DNA of 23,090 nt from Pelargonium nanum (taxonomy: Eukaryota; Streptophyta; Magnoliopsida; Geraniales; Geraniaceae). The stretch covers positions 1 through 23,090 of the forward strand of contig JAYMTF010001492.1 in assembly GCA_036897485.1 (NCBI GenBank), read 5' to 3'. Under the pieces are notes generated by a model. It did no database searches and was not told the origin of the DNA. It worked only from the letters and a program-made list of their open reading frames with translations. Of the stretch, positions 1 through 10,381 are shown in pieces (the stretch's first letter is position 1; each line of letters opens with the position of its first letter). A program made the position numbers and the translations under genes.

Positions 1-34
1 ATTTGTCACACAAATAGGTTGTGACTTTCCTATA

Positions 35-57
35 ATATATATATATATATATATATA
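35..57. repeat. (AT)n microsatellite
   Basis: An uninterrupted run of alternating A and T lies about 90 bases upstream of the site II cluster. It is a simple sequence repeat, probably length-variable between individuals, and I infer no function for it. Confidence 0.9.
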
Positions 58-103
58 AGATTATTGTAAACTCATTAGAAATGGATCGCCAACGGCCCGT
101 CTA

Positions 104-197
104 AGCCCAAAAAAATCTTCTAACAAATAGTTATCGCTTCAATATTGGGCCAATGGGCCACAACTGGGCCATCGCATAACTCAAATAAATTTATAAG
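104..197 (+). promoter_or_regulatory. Site II cluster and TATA-like box upstream of the hydrolase gene
   Basis: Three TGGGCC motifs lie close together at 146-151, 154-159 and 165-170, and a reverse-orientation AGCCCA (TGGGCT) sits at 104-109. A TATA-like element, TATAAG, follows at 192-197, about 115 bases before the start codon. Site II (TGGGCC/T) elements are known TCP-factor targets, enriched in plant genes for mitochondrial, ribosomal and growth functions. That fits the mitochondrial product expected downstream. The motif positions are read directly. TCP binding and the transcription start are inferred. Confidence 0.6.
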
Positions 198-311
198 GCT
201 AAAACCGTAAACATCAAAATCAAAATCCGTCTCCTTCCGTTTCACAGCATCATACAGATACTTGTTTGTCACTCTCCATTTCTACTGAGTAGTGACACAA
301 CAGAAAAAGCC

Positions 312-3300
312 ATGACCCATTTCCTCACCAAATCGTCAAAGCTTTTCTTCTACAAAATTGCTCCTCTTTGCAGATTCTCCAAACCCTCAGTCTCTCAAAG
401 GACCTTCGCCATCATGGCCGGCGCCGACGAGTTCGTCAAGGGCACAGTTCAACCTAATGGTGGCGCTATCATCACTCTCGATCGCCCCAAAGCCCTCAAC
501 GCCATGAATATAGGTCCATCTCTAACAAATTTATCGTCCGTTTGCTCTGAGTTTGTTTTTATCGATAATAGTATGTCGCCGAGAGATCGTAATTTCTGCT
601 GATTCTGGGAGAGATATATGAGGTAGCAATCGGTTCATGGAATTGAGGATTTCTTATTGTATCTTGTAATGGAAAGTATTTTTTTTTATTTTATTCTACG
701 CTTTTAAGGTGGGAGAATGTGTGAAATTGAATTTTGATGGCATTTATTGTAGTTAGCGGAGGATTTTGATTATTTAATTGAAAATAACTTATCAATTGTA
801 GCCTTGTCATTTAGATGTGAATTTTTCACAACACTGTTAATGACATAGCTTGTTTCAATTATCACGATTCACGAGCTCATGCTTTTTCTAGATTCGGGCT
901 TGGAATTTGTGATTTTGTGGTAATTTAATGTGTTAAGTGGACAATAGGACAACTATATCTTACTAGCAGTTAGGTTTGGATTATGAATTTGCTTGCTGGA
1001 TTTTGATGCAGATATGGATATTAGATACAAAAGTTTTCTTGATGAATGGGAATCAGATCCAAGAGTCAAATGTGTCTTAGTGGAGGGCAGCACACCTCGT
1101 GCATTTTGTGCAGGTAATATGAACGTAGAAATGCTCCCTTCAAAATCTTGTTTCTTCAATGAAATTATCATACATTTACATCCTGTATATGGTCTCAATC
1201 TATTTATTTATCTTTCAATCTTATTTAGCTGCATAATCTTTTCTGTGGGTAAGTTTTATCGTTACAGTGCTGGAGGGTAACCAATAATGGCAATATGCAG
1301 GAATGGATATTAAGGGGGTTGTTGCCGAAATTCAGAAGGACAGGAACACACCTCTAGTGCCAAAGGTTCATTTGTGCTACATGTGTTTCTTGAACTGATG
1401 CTCTAGCTCTTGGCTGCTGATTTCCACTATTTTGTTTTAGTTTTATGTGTTTGTTTAATTAAGTTAGTTCTTATTATTTTCTGTTAAATTCACTGATGTA
1501 GTGGTTTTTTTAATAACATGACGTGCTAGATATTTGTCTAATTAATAATCAAGGTCTTAGTTTATCTGCAGGAGGTGATGTAAAGCAGATCACTACCAAT
1601 AAACGACTGTCAGATGTGATTAAGGTCTTGTTGTGTCCTTTGTGGTTATATATCTTCAGATTTATATCTTGCTGAAATTTTATTAAAATTCACGTTAGAC
1701 AAGGCAGCCTTCTCTGTACAGACTGTAGACTGCACTTTAGGACTTGTATTAATTTATAAATATCATCATGACTATTAATATAGTTAACTTGCCTAAAACC
1801 ACTATATCAAGGATTAGAGACATGGACACCCACTGCATCACTTTGTTGTGCACCTTAAAACAAAAGTTGACACCTGAATCTCATACAACTGTCTTGAAGA
1901 TATATAGTTTATGTTCTGTATTGTTCTCAAATCTATCATAATTTTCACTAAAAAAAAAGTAGAAGCTTTTTGGTATAAAAGTTCCAATCTGATTACAGGC
2001 ATTGTGCATGCATAATATTTCTTCATAATTTCGTTGTTGTTTTTTTAAATGAATACATAAATATCTATGTGTTTTGAAATGCAATATTTTGTGCTATTAT
2101 GTGAGCAAAATATTGTTGATTTCAAGCTTATGTAATTAGAAAATTGATCAATATCACATGCCATTATTTTGTACCTAATTCATTTATATTTTCTCATTCC
2201 ATCATATATTTATATGCATTATTTGATTTCTTGATTACTTGACATTTCTTTGGACAGTTTAATTTTTATGAGTGCTTCTGTTATTTGGCAAAACGTTGTA
2301 TTACTAAGATTTTGATTGTTATACGCAAAGTTGTGCTTTGATTATCTTGATGATCTTTTATGATACATGTTATGGACCTTCTGGAATTCCCTGATGTTAA
2401 TTTATTTTTTTGTACCTAATTTCTGCCAGGTTTTCACCGCAGAATATTCCTTGATATGTAAAATTTCTGAGTACAAGAAACCATATATTAGCTTCATGGA
2501 TGGTATAACTATGGGTTTTGGAATTGGTCTGTCTGGTCATGGGTGTTACCGGATCATAACAGAAGTATGATGGTCTTTTATGTTAATGTCAGTTTGTTTT
2601 TTGCTTTTACTTTAAAGGACCTTCTAAATGTTTCTTTACCATGCATCAAATTCTTTCGCAGAGGACTCTTCTTGCAATGCCAGAAAATGGAATTGGCTTG
2701 TTCCCTGATGTTGGATTTGCTCATATAGCTGCAAAAAGTCCAGGAGGAGGATCAGTTGGTATGCTTTTCATACTAAATAATTTAGAAGAGGTTGATAAAA
2801 TTGCATATATGATTAACAATGTTATGGCGGAATTTAACTTTAAAATAAGTAATTCTTACATCATAGCCAATTGGCCCGCAGAAAAGACTCGGACTATTTA
2901 CTTTGCAAACATGATATCAGCTCCTTTTCAATTTTTGATGTGGCAGTTAAGAGGGAGGTATAGGAAAGTAGGTTTATACTTCATATATTAGCAGAGCAAA
3001 TATCGCCTTCTCATGTACATTCTAAGAGTTTGCTTGGTAGGCACAATTATGTCTATTTTGTATGATACTTGGTTCAAATTGCGGATTCTCTCATTTACTG
3101 TAGTTAACAGAGCTAAGTTTTGGAAGGTGCTTACCTTGTAGTTAACAGAGCTAAGTTTTGGCAGGTGCTTACCTTGGAATGACTGGAACAAGGGTTTCTA
3201 CACCTTCCGATGCACTATTTGTTGGTCTTGGAACACACTATGTGCCATCTGGGAACTTGAGTTCATTGAAGGAAGGCCTTTTGGCTCTTACCTTGTATGT

Positions 3301-4945
3301 TATGTACCATCTTTACATGGAAATAAATAATGCATTCAACATTTTTTCCTTGATGAGCACATGGTCACCTTATAGGGAAAAATAGCCAATTTTGTAATAC
3401 TTCCTCTGTTTCGAAATGAGTGTACTCTTTTCCTTTTAAGAAGTTAGTTATGCATGAATTGTCAATAGTATCCCTACAATAAGTTAGCTAGTATATCTTA
3501 AGTTTGTTATGACACATGTCTATGGGGATACAAGAGAAAATGTATAGCATTAACTTCTTAATTTTTCTCAAAATAGGAACTACTTTTTGGGACGGAGGGA
3601 ATCTTATTTAGTGACGTGAATGACATTATTATAGCGCTTTTCCCAAAGAAATTGAAGAAACTTTTTCCTTTAGCTGACATCATTCAAATTACTGATTATG
3701 AAAATTTAAGTTTCTTTTGTGGTGGGAGTTGTCCATGTGTAAACATTTATGTCATAATGTTTGTTAATGGTTCTATAGATGCATGCATCTTGGTTTTTAA
3801 GATAATTTCTTCTTAAGCTCATTAGCCCAAAGATATATATATTGGTTAGTAATTGGTAAAACAATTACATTCAAGTTGTAGTGCAATCTTGTGCATCATG
3901 CAAATATATGCATGATTTAGACTGTAATAGTGCTGTCTCACTAAAAGTAGTTGCATCCATTGTCAACAGTTCACAGGATCCACATGAAGACATTAGAGCA
4001 CTTTTGGTGAAACACAGCAGTAACCCTGAGTCTGAGGCTCAGTTGAAGTTGATTCTACCACATATAGTTTCAACCTTTGGTGCAAATAAATCAGTCAGTG
4101 AGATAATTGATGAGCTGAAAAAGCATCAGCAGTGTAGTGATCCCAAAGGTAAATCATATTGGTATTATTTTAGTTGTTTGTAGAAATTGTATTCACATCT
4201 GAAAGAGTCAAGCTCTCTGTTTATTGCTAGTGGGTGCCTTTGTAAAATGTGTGCATGGGTTGCTCTAGTATGCTTTCTCCTTTCTGATTTTCTTTGTTTT
4301 ACTGTGCAGTTGTAGAGTGGGCTAATGGTGCTCTTCAAGGTCTTGGAAAAGGCGCACCATTTTCTCTTTGCTTAACACAAAAATATTTCTCTAGAGTTGC
4401 AGCTGCACATGGGAAACACGATAATGATCTATCAAAAGTGAGGCACCTAATCCTTTATTCTTTTGCTGAATCATTTTGTTGGCCAATTATTTTTGTATAT
4501 TTTGTGAATTCTATAATGTAATTCTCCTTATCTTGGACACATCCAGTTAAGTGGTGTGATGAAAACTGAATATCGCATTGCGTTGAGGTCTTCCTTGCGA
4601 ACTGATTTTGCTGAAGGTGTTCGGGCAGTCTTGGTGGACAAGGATCAGGTTCGTACGCCTTCAACAAGTTCTTTTTTGTATTTATTTTGTATCTTTATAT
4701 CTGTGCATCTGGCAATCTTCAGTCTACTTTGATAAAAACATCTGAACATATGAATCTTTTCAGTCTTAAAAAGAACTATAGTATTGGCTTTCCCGTCATC
4801 AGTATAATTGCTTTTAACAGTTTTTATGATTGTTTATTTGCAGAACCCCAAGTGGAATCCATCAAGCGTTGAGGGAGTAGACCCAAATGAAGTGGAAGCC
4901 GTCTTTGACCCATTAAGTCCTGAAATCGAAGAGTTGAGGGTGTGA
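312..4945 (+). CDS. 3-hydroxyisobutyryl-CoA hydrolase-like protein, mitochondrial (crotonase fold)
   Basis: Ten exons join in frame: 312-513, 1012-1113, 1301-1365 (or 1572-1624), 2430-2564, 2662-2758, 3165-3294, 3970-4148, 4310-4437, 4547-4648 and 4844-4945. They give 413 aa, or 409 aa with the alternative third exon. The family hydrolyses 3-hydroxyisobutyryl-CoA or related acyl-CoAs in valine breakdown; substrate proof for the plant mitochondrial members is thin. The N-terminus is rich in basic and hydroxyl residues with no acidic ones until about residue 39, like a mitochondrial presequence. The crotonase signatures are present: the FCAG oxyanion loop (about 99-102), [16 protein letters not shown] (146-161), and [13 protein letters not shown] (174-186), whose Glu176 and Asp184 match the conserved acid pair. 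The usual GHG-R/K-Y-R motif reads GHGCYR. The product ends in LRV, not a standard peroxisomal SKL-type signal, which argues against the peroxisomal CHY1 branch. The fold and family are secure. The exact substrate is not. Confidence 0.9.
1301..1365 (+). other. Alternative exon 3a of the hydrolase gene (G-M-D oxyanion loop)
   Basis: The exon is 65 nt, preceded by a CAG acceptor and followed by GT. It completes the split Gly codon from exon 2 and encodes [20 protein letters not shown] plus Lys, ending at a codon boundary before VFTAEYS of exon 4. Residue 103, which lies at the backbone oxyanion-hole position of the crotonase fold, is Met here. As I recall it, this version matches the GMDIKG form of plant hydrolase-like proteins. 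Its use with exon 3b on the same transcript would put TAA four codons into 3b. Confidence 0.8.
1572..1624 (+). other. Alternative exon 3b of the hydrolase gene (canonical G-G-D oxyanion loop)
   Basis: The exon is 53 nt, preceded by TCTGCAG and followed by GT. It completes the same split Gly codon and encodes [17 protein letters not shown], ending at a codon boundary. Its length has the same remainder on division by three as exon 3a (65), so it can replace 3a but not be added to it. The resulting [10 protein letters not shown] loop matches the canonical FCAGGD of human HIBCH. The intron between the two exons is 206 nt (1366-1571). Similar loop forms occur in different plant paralogues, from memory. 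Confidence 0.75.
1625..2429 (+). other. Long intron between exon 3b and exon 4 of the hydrolase gene
   Basis: This 805-base AT-rich stretch has a GT start and a TTCTGCCAG end. I read no coding similarity, RNA gene or transposon ends in it. The 498-base first intron (514-1011) is likewise featureless. Confidence 0.7.
3101..3176 (+). repeat. 38-bp tandem duplication spanning the exon 6 acceptor
   Basis: Two head-to-tail copies, 3101-3138 and 3139-3176, differ at one base in their shared core (GGAAG in copy 1, GGCAG in copy 2). The repeat begins TAGTTAACAGAGC and runs through the splice acceptor into the first 12 bases of exon 6. Copy 2 supplies the working CAG acceptor that keeps frame with exon 5. 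Copy 1 keeps a weaker AAG acceptor; its use would add 38 nt and lead to an in-frame TGA. Confidence 0.9.
3400..3601. mobile_element. Stowaway-like MITE remnant in intron 6 of the hydrolase gene
   Basis: The left end reads CTTCCTCTGTTTCGAAATGA and the right end ACTTTTTGGGACGGAGGGAA. The reverse complement of the right end (TTCCCTCCGTCCCAAAAAGT) pairs imperfectly with the left end. Both resemble the CTCCCTCCGTCCC termini of Stowaway (Tc1/mariner-type) miniature elements. A TA target dinucleotide is intact on the left (3398-3399) and degraded on the right. About 202 bp long with no coding capacity. Subterminal AAGAAGTTAG and TTAACTTCTT also pair. The identification rests on these termini only. 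Confidence 0.65.
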
Positions 4946-5837
4946 GTTTAGGATATGTATTCCTATCTGTTTTTCCTTGCTTAAACATGAAAATAGGCTG
5001 TAGATACAATTGAATAAGGACACATCTCTTGAGAATAAGTTAGTTTTACAAAAAAATGGAATTTGAAATGTAGTTTTTTTCCACGTTCTTACCATTGTAA
5101 CACTTTTCACGATAAATTTGGTGTTATGAAGTCCTTTGTTCGGTATTATAACCGACCATGGTTATGGGAAATGAATCTCATTCCATTTGGTTCATACATA
5201 TTTTATCAGTTGAGGTATACAATAACCTTTTAACTTAAAACGCTTAAACTGTTTGACTCAATATATCTTAGTTTTTTAAAATTTAATTGAACTATAGTTT
5301 GTTAATATTATGAATATAAAAATGAGACCATTATAAAATCGCCATAAACTCGTTTGGTTCACTGGTTCTCATTTCACTGGTTTATTGACGTGTGTAGACT
5401 AATCGGGGCCAGGTCGGTATCTTAATGAAACCAGCGAAAAATAAAAATAAATAAATAAATAAACGGCTGCTGTGCAATTATAAAGAAAACGCGCGTTTTG
5501 AAGACATAGCTCATTTTTGTGATTTTGTCTGCAAATTCCCCATTCCCTATTCACGAGATCCAGATCTGCGATTTTCACCATCTCAAAATTGCAGAATTCT
5601 CAAAGTTCTCATCGTTACTTACATTTTTGCCCCCGGATTCGACCTCTATCTACGCTTTCGATCCCCTTCATCTCCGCGGCTCACACAGTTGTGAGCATCA
5701 GAGTCCCTCATCGCAGCCAATCGTTGGATTGGGGTTTCCACATCTAGCTATCGCCATTTCTATCGAAATCAGTTCGGTCGTGTTCTAGATTGATCCACGG
5801 AGGAGTTGATTTGGTGAGTTGGGGGTGATTCATAGAG
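4946..5837 (+). other. Intergenic: 3' flank of the hydrolase gene and 5' flank of the syntaxin gene
   Basis: The first 400 bases are AT-rich and probably hold the 3' untranslated region and polyadenylation site of the hydrolase gene. A short (AATA)n tract lies at about 5440-5464. From about 5520 the base composition becomes richer in C and pyrimidine runs, as expected of a 5' leader. It includes TCTCAAAATTGCAG and GTTTCCACATC stretches before the syntaxin ATG. No clear TATA box was identified, and I see no further gene. Confidence 0.5.
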
Positions 5838-8800
5838 ATGCCTGTGAAGCCGGCGCAATCGTCGTACCGGGACCGGACTCACGAGTTCTTTAATGTAGCG
5901 GAGAAGCTAAAGAAGAGCAATGTTGGTTTGAATAGCAGTAGTGGCGCTAGTGGCAGTAGCGAGAAAGCTGAGGGAGTGCGATCTGCGGTGGCCATTCAAT
6001 CGGAGTTCAACAAGAGGGCGTCCAAGATTGGGTATGGGATTCACCAGACATCTCAGAAATTGGCAAAGCTTGCACAATGTGAGTGATTCGAATTGGCTTT
6101 GTTCTTTAGTTTTTTGTTCATTTTTGTCATATTGGCGCTGATGATTTCATTATGAGCTGATTTGGATGTGTTTAGATTGTCTTGGTCACCGTTATGAAAG
6201 TGTTCGGTTTAGGGTTTATATGTGGTGCTCAAATTGGTTAATGTGTTTTTACTGCAATTGCAACTCAAATTGCCAGAAACAGTGTTGAGTTGGGCGTTTG
6301 AATGAAACTTGTGATTGCAGTTGGTGACTCTGTGGTGAGAGTGAAAAAATGGTGGGAATTTAGGTGATGCCAACAAGGAGGTAGTGTGAATGAAGATGGT
6401 GTGGTTAGCTGGAGCTATTATAGATTTATAGTAGGTTGAATGGAGCAAGCTTAATAATGGCAACATTAGATTATCAAATTGGTGCTTCTCTATGCATGGG
6501 TGGGAAATGAGTAGATTTAGCTGAAATGGTTGGGTACTTGGGTGAGATGTCATTAAATGTTCATGTGGTATTGCCTAATGATTAAAGCTGTGGTTGTCCT
6601 TCTATCATGTTAGGGAATTGATTGCAGCTGGTAGTAATAGGTTTAGTGAAAATTAGATGAGGGGTACCTGTAGAGCATATGAATTAATTGGGACAAAGAC
6701 CCATACCTATGTTCATAGACCTAAAGGGCTGCAGTAGATATCAGATAATTATTTGATATACTGCTAACCAATGGGTCCTGTCTCATTGATTTGTTGATTG
6801 ACTTACTGAGTATTAGATCTTAATGGGTGAATAGGATTTCATTCCGATCATTTATGATCGGGGCATCGGGCTTAATGTTTTGTTCAATTTAGCTAATGTA
6901 TCAATTGGCAGTTAATTGAGCTATGTTTTTTTTTGTAAAGCTACGTAAAGATATGAATTAAGTTATGTTTATTAAGTCCAGAATGCAGTGGAAAATAGCT
7001 AGTCAAATTTATGACACGCCTAAAATAGTGCATCATATACGCTATACTGGTCACAAGTTAGGATGCTTAATTTATAATTTTGTTGGATACTTGAATTGAG
7101 TGTCTTACATTTGAACTTTAGATTAGTTGAGAGTTCTCTCTGTGCAAAAAACAGAGGGTAAGAAGTCCAATAGGGATGTTAGAGTATCTGCATTACTTCA
7201 GTTTCAGAATGTGCCTCCTGTAGATGTGCAAAAATATCTTGCAGATTACTTGCAAATGCAGGAAATAAAACTCTGTTTGTGGTTTCCCCCGATCACCTTT
7301 TCATTTCATTCTCTTACAATGTATCATACATCATGGGTTGAAGTCCAATGCAAAAGCTATAAGCCTATAACGCTTAATTGCCTACTTGTTGCAATTATCT
7401 CATGTACATGTAATACAGTGCTTATGCATATGCAATACCCAAGTATTTGCATACAACGTATTCCTACCATCTTACTGGCAATATCCCAACTAGTGTTCTT
7501 TTTTGGTGATTTTTGAATTAATGTATGGGCTTGAGAATAATGATAACAGGGAATTGTGGCAGTATGTAAAACTTAATACTAAAATGCCAGATAGGAGGAT
7601 TCATTGTTTAAATCATTGGTTTTTGAAACTCTTTTTTTATTATAATAAGGATGAGCTGACTTGTGATAATACACTGAAGCTCAGAACTTCCTTAGGTATT
7701 TGGACCGTAAGGTATTGAACTATTTATTGTTCTCTGTCGTCAGTGGCAAAGAGGACTTCAGTGTTTGATGATCCAACTCGAGAGATTCAAGAGCTGACCT
7801 CAGTCATAAAGCAAGATATTACTGCACTCAATTCAGCTGTGGTGGATCTGCAATTTGTCTGCAACTCGCAAAATGAAAGCAGTAATGTTTCGAGTGACAC
7901 CACCACCCATTCAACTACGGTTGTTGATAACCTAAAGAACCGCCTGATGAGTGCTACAAAAGAGTTTAAAGAAGTTCTGACTATGAGGACAGAGGTATGT
8001 TGAATGTTGCTACAGAATATAACTTGCTATTAACCTACTGGAGATCTTTTGGTTTTGATTTTCATGTATGTTAAAGTGCTCTGAGTTTCTTTTTTATATG
8101 CAGAATTTAAAGGTTCATGAGAACAGAAGGCAGTTGTTTACTTCAAATGCTTCTAAAGATTCAACGAATCCCTTTGTCCGCCAGCGACCTCTGGCTGCGA
8201 AAGCAGCTGCTAGTGAACCGTCTCCTCCACCTTGGGCCAATGGCTCCACATCTTCATCCCAGTTATTTCCAAGGTAAAGGACCATGATAGATCTATTGCT
8301 TTGGAGTTTGGACAATTCTGTATAACATTATTTGATTGCTGCATATGGTTTACTGGTAGGATCTTCGTTGCCTAATTATTTTGGAAACATATTTGTTCTT
8401 CTGCAAAATGCTGTAAATCAAATTGAATGGTTATTGAATCTCATCAATATGAAATTCACATATGTATGCTCTTTTAAGTTGTCCCCCATTCCATTTGTAG
8501 CATTACTTGGTTACATACTAGAGGCCCTATAATCAGATTGCCTTAAATTCTTTTCTCAGGAAGCAAACAGATGGGGAATCTCAGCCATTATTGCAGCAAC
8601 AGCAGCAATCACAACAGCAACAGCAGATGGTTCCGCTACAAGACAACTACATGAATAGCAGAGCTGAAGCTCTTCATAATGTGGAGTCAACAATTCACGA
8701 GCTAAGCAACATCTTTACACAACTTGCAACCATGGTGTCGCAACAAGGAGAGCTTGCGATCAGGTTGGTTCATATTGTTTTAATTCTCGCCAAGCATGCA

Positions 8801-9234
8801 TTCATCGTAGTAATCAGTTGTTGGGTCCTTATGTAGCTGTAAATGTAATCACCATTATTCTTTGATAGGTAATGAGTATTTTTGCTTTGCACTAATGTTA
8901 GATCCTTTTTATTCTCAATGCGGGATGTGAGTAATGATAGGCTATTGTTTCATGAAATTGGTCTGAGAGTTAGATAACTCAACACATTGGAGCCTGTGGC
9001 TGAATCTAGGACATAGATTATTGTTTCATGTTTTATCATTCATTAGATAGAAGTGACGGTGTTATTGATGGCAGGATTGATGAAAACATGGACGATTCGC
9101 TTGCAAATGTGGAAGGGGCACAGGGGCAACTCGTGAGGTACCTTAACAGCATATCGTCCAACCGCTGGCTGATGATCAAGATATTCTTTGTATTAATGGT
9201 GTTTCTCATGTTTTTCTTATTTTTTGTGGCATGA
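5838..9234 (+). CDS. SYP32: Golgi Qa-SNARE, Sed5/syntaxin-5 type (SYP31/SYP32 group)
   Basis: Five exons join in frame: 5838-6078, 7744-7994, 8104-8273, 8560-8763 and 9075-9234, giving 341 aa, close to the roughly 347 aa of Arabidopsis SYP32. The protein is a tail-anchored t-SNARE driving fusion of ER-to-Golgi and intra-Golgi vesicles. Residues 9-16 (SYRDRTHE, then FF) match the N-terminal DRTxEF peptide that binds the SM protein SLY1 in this family. An N-terminal helical regulatory region follows, then a Pro/Ser linker with a Gln run (233-243). The SNARE helix covers about 252-316 with the zero-layer Gln at 283 (SQQGE). One hydrophobic anchor runs from about 321 to 340 and ends FFVA. The chosen ATG gives the conserved MPVK start. 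SYP31 cannot be excluded, so the symbol is tentative; the family is not in doubt. Confidence 0.92.
6079..7743 (+). other. Long first intron of the syntaxin gene
   Basis: This 1665-base intron starts GTGAGTG and ends GTCGTCAG. A stop-free frame at 7127-7516 has no ATG near its start (it opens with TTG), and the derived peptide is not one I recognise. I read no transposon ends. The size suggests possible intronic enhancement or an old insertion, but nothing in the sequence decides this. Confidence 0.6.
8594..8626 (+). repeat. CAG/CAA repeat encoding polyglutamine in the syntaxin linker
   Basis: Eleven codons read Q5-S-Q5, built from mixed CAG and CAA. The run lies in the linker between the N-terminal helices and the SNARE helix. 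It keeps frame and is likely length-variable. The mixed codons would limit slippage. Confidence 0.85.
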
Positions 9235-10188
9235 AAATATTTTCAGAAAAAAATACAAAATAACAGCTATTTACCTCAACAGTATATTGTTGACTTTGTT
9301 GCTATGCAAGTTCAAAAAAGAAAAAAAAAATGTACTTTATATGTTACTCCCACGATTGTATGGCCTTGACAGAGTCAGCTAAACTTGGAATGGTTCAGTT
9401 GTTGCATTCAAAATGTTGTGTTTGTTGTAATGCTTGATGCTTCAGTGCACACAAGTGAAGTGAGTCTGTATATTTCTTGCCTCTTGGATTAGTAATATGA
9501 CACCTACAACTTGTAATGTTTTTTTATTATATTAATCTTACCTTGTTCAACAAAATGGATTGCATAATCCAGGTGTGAAGAATACTTTTATTTTACATAT
9601 GAAAAATTGCTAAATGTCTCAAATTTTATACAATTTTTTTATGAACATAGTGACCTCAAATAAAGCGGACCAGATGTTTATCTTACATTTTTGTAGTTCG
9701 AAGTTCAGTTTCAACGAATAACAATTCAACATACATAATGTCATTATCTTTTCATAAATTTCTGACGTAGACCGCACAACTTATAAGACATGTTGTACTT
9801 GTGGCGCAGTCATGATGTGTCATGCTTCATTAGTTGACAAATCATTTTGTAAAAAAAATAAAAAATTGTAAAATATTCGTGACATATAGGAGTAAAATAT
9901 AAAGTAGCGTCATCCCGAGACATCAAAGGGAATTCAAAACGCATTAAACACTTGACATGCAACGTCATTCTATTGAACATAATTTCAGACCATGAAAATA
10001 AATAAATATATATACATATATAATTATATAATTTGCGTGTCATATCGTTTTATGCAAAATTTAGTGCAAGAAGCATATTCCAATTGTTGTTTGGCAATTG
10101 GTTATAGTAATCAAATAATCCCCTGACGCTGTTTGGCGGGAAAATTCGATGATTTTAATATTTATTTATTAGATTTAATTCTCCATTT
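9235..10188 (+). other. Intergenic: 3' flank of the syntaxin gene
   Basis: AT-rich DNA with A and T homopolymer runs. The first 300 bases probably include the 3' untranslated region. From about 9840 to 10160 there are long A/T stretches and no coding signal on either strand that I trust. I see nothing else in it. Confidence 0.5.
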
Positions 10189-10381
10189 TTGAAACCGCTG
10201 AAACACAGTGATCGAACAGCACAAACTCATATCATAGCCATTTCCTCTGTGGTCCCAAGTCGTCCTCTCATCAGCGTCGTGAAAAGAGCGTTCCCGGCGG
10301 TTAACATCTCGCGCACCTCCGACGCCGTCGCTGTGCCCACTCTAATTAAGAGCCGTCACTATAGCATATCCTCGGCTCAAA
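10189..10381 (+). pseudogene. Presequence-like exon without a start codon (first exon of an unrecognised, possibly dead gene)
   Basis: This frame stands out by GC-rich codon use from its AT-rich surroundings. It encodes an Arg/Ser/Val-rich peptide without acidic residues over most of its length, including SRPLISVVKRAFPAVNISR and ending KSRHYSISSAQ. That resembles a mitochondrial targeting presequence with an R-x-Y/S cleavage site. The segment contains no ATG in any frame. At 10234-10236 an in-frame ATA sits in ATCATAGCC, exactly where ATCATGGCC would make a good plant start context. It ends at a plausible GTAAGG donor. I read this as a first exon whose start was lost by one G-to-A change. Non-AUG initiation or a non-coding transcript are alternatives. 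Confidence 0.4.

Noticed and set aside
2641-2991. Extension of hydrolase exon 5 as a longer exon
   Set aside because: The family sequence continues from GGGSV-G directly to AYLGMTG in exon 6, and GT at 2759-2760 is a good donor. The extension is intron.
6209-6553. A 114-aa open frame on the - strand in the syntaxin intron
   Set aside because: It lies within an intron, has His/Thr/Ser-rich biased composition, and no recognisable domain or promoter.
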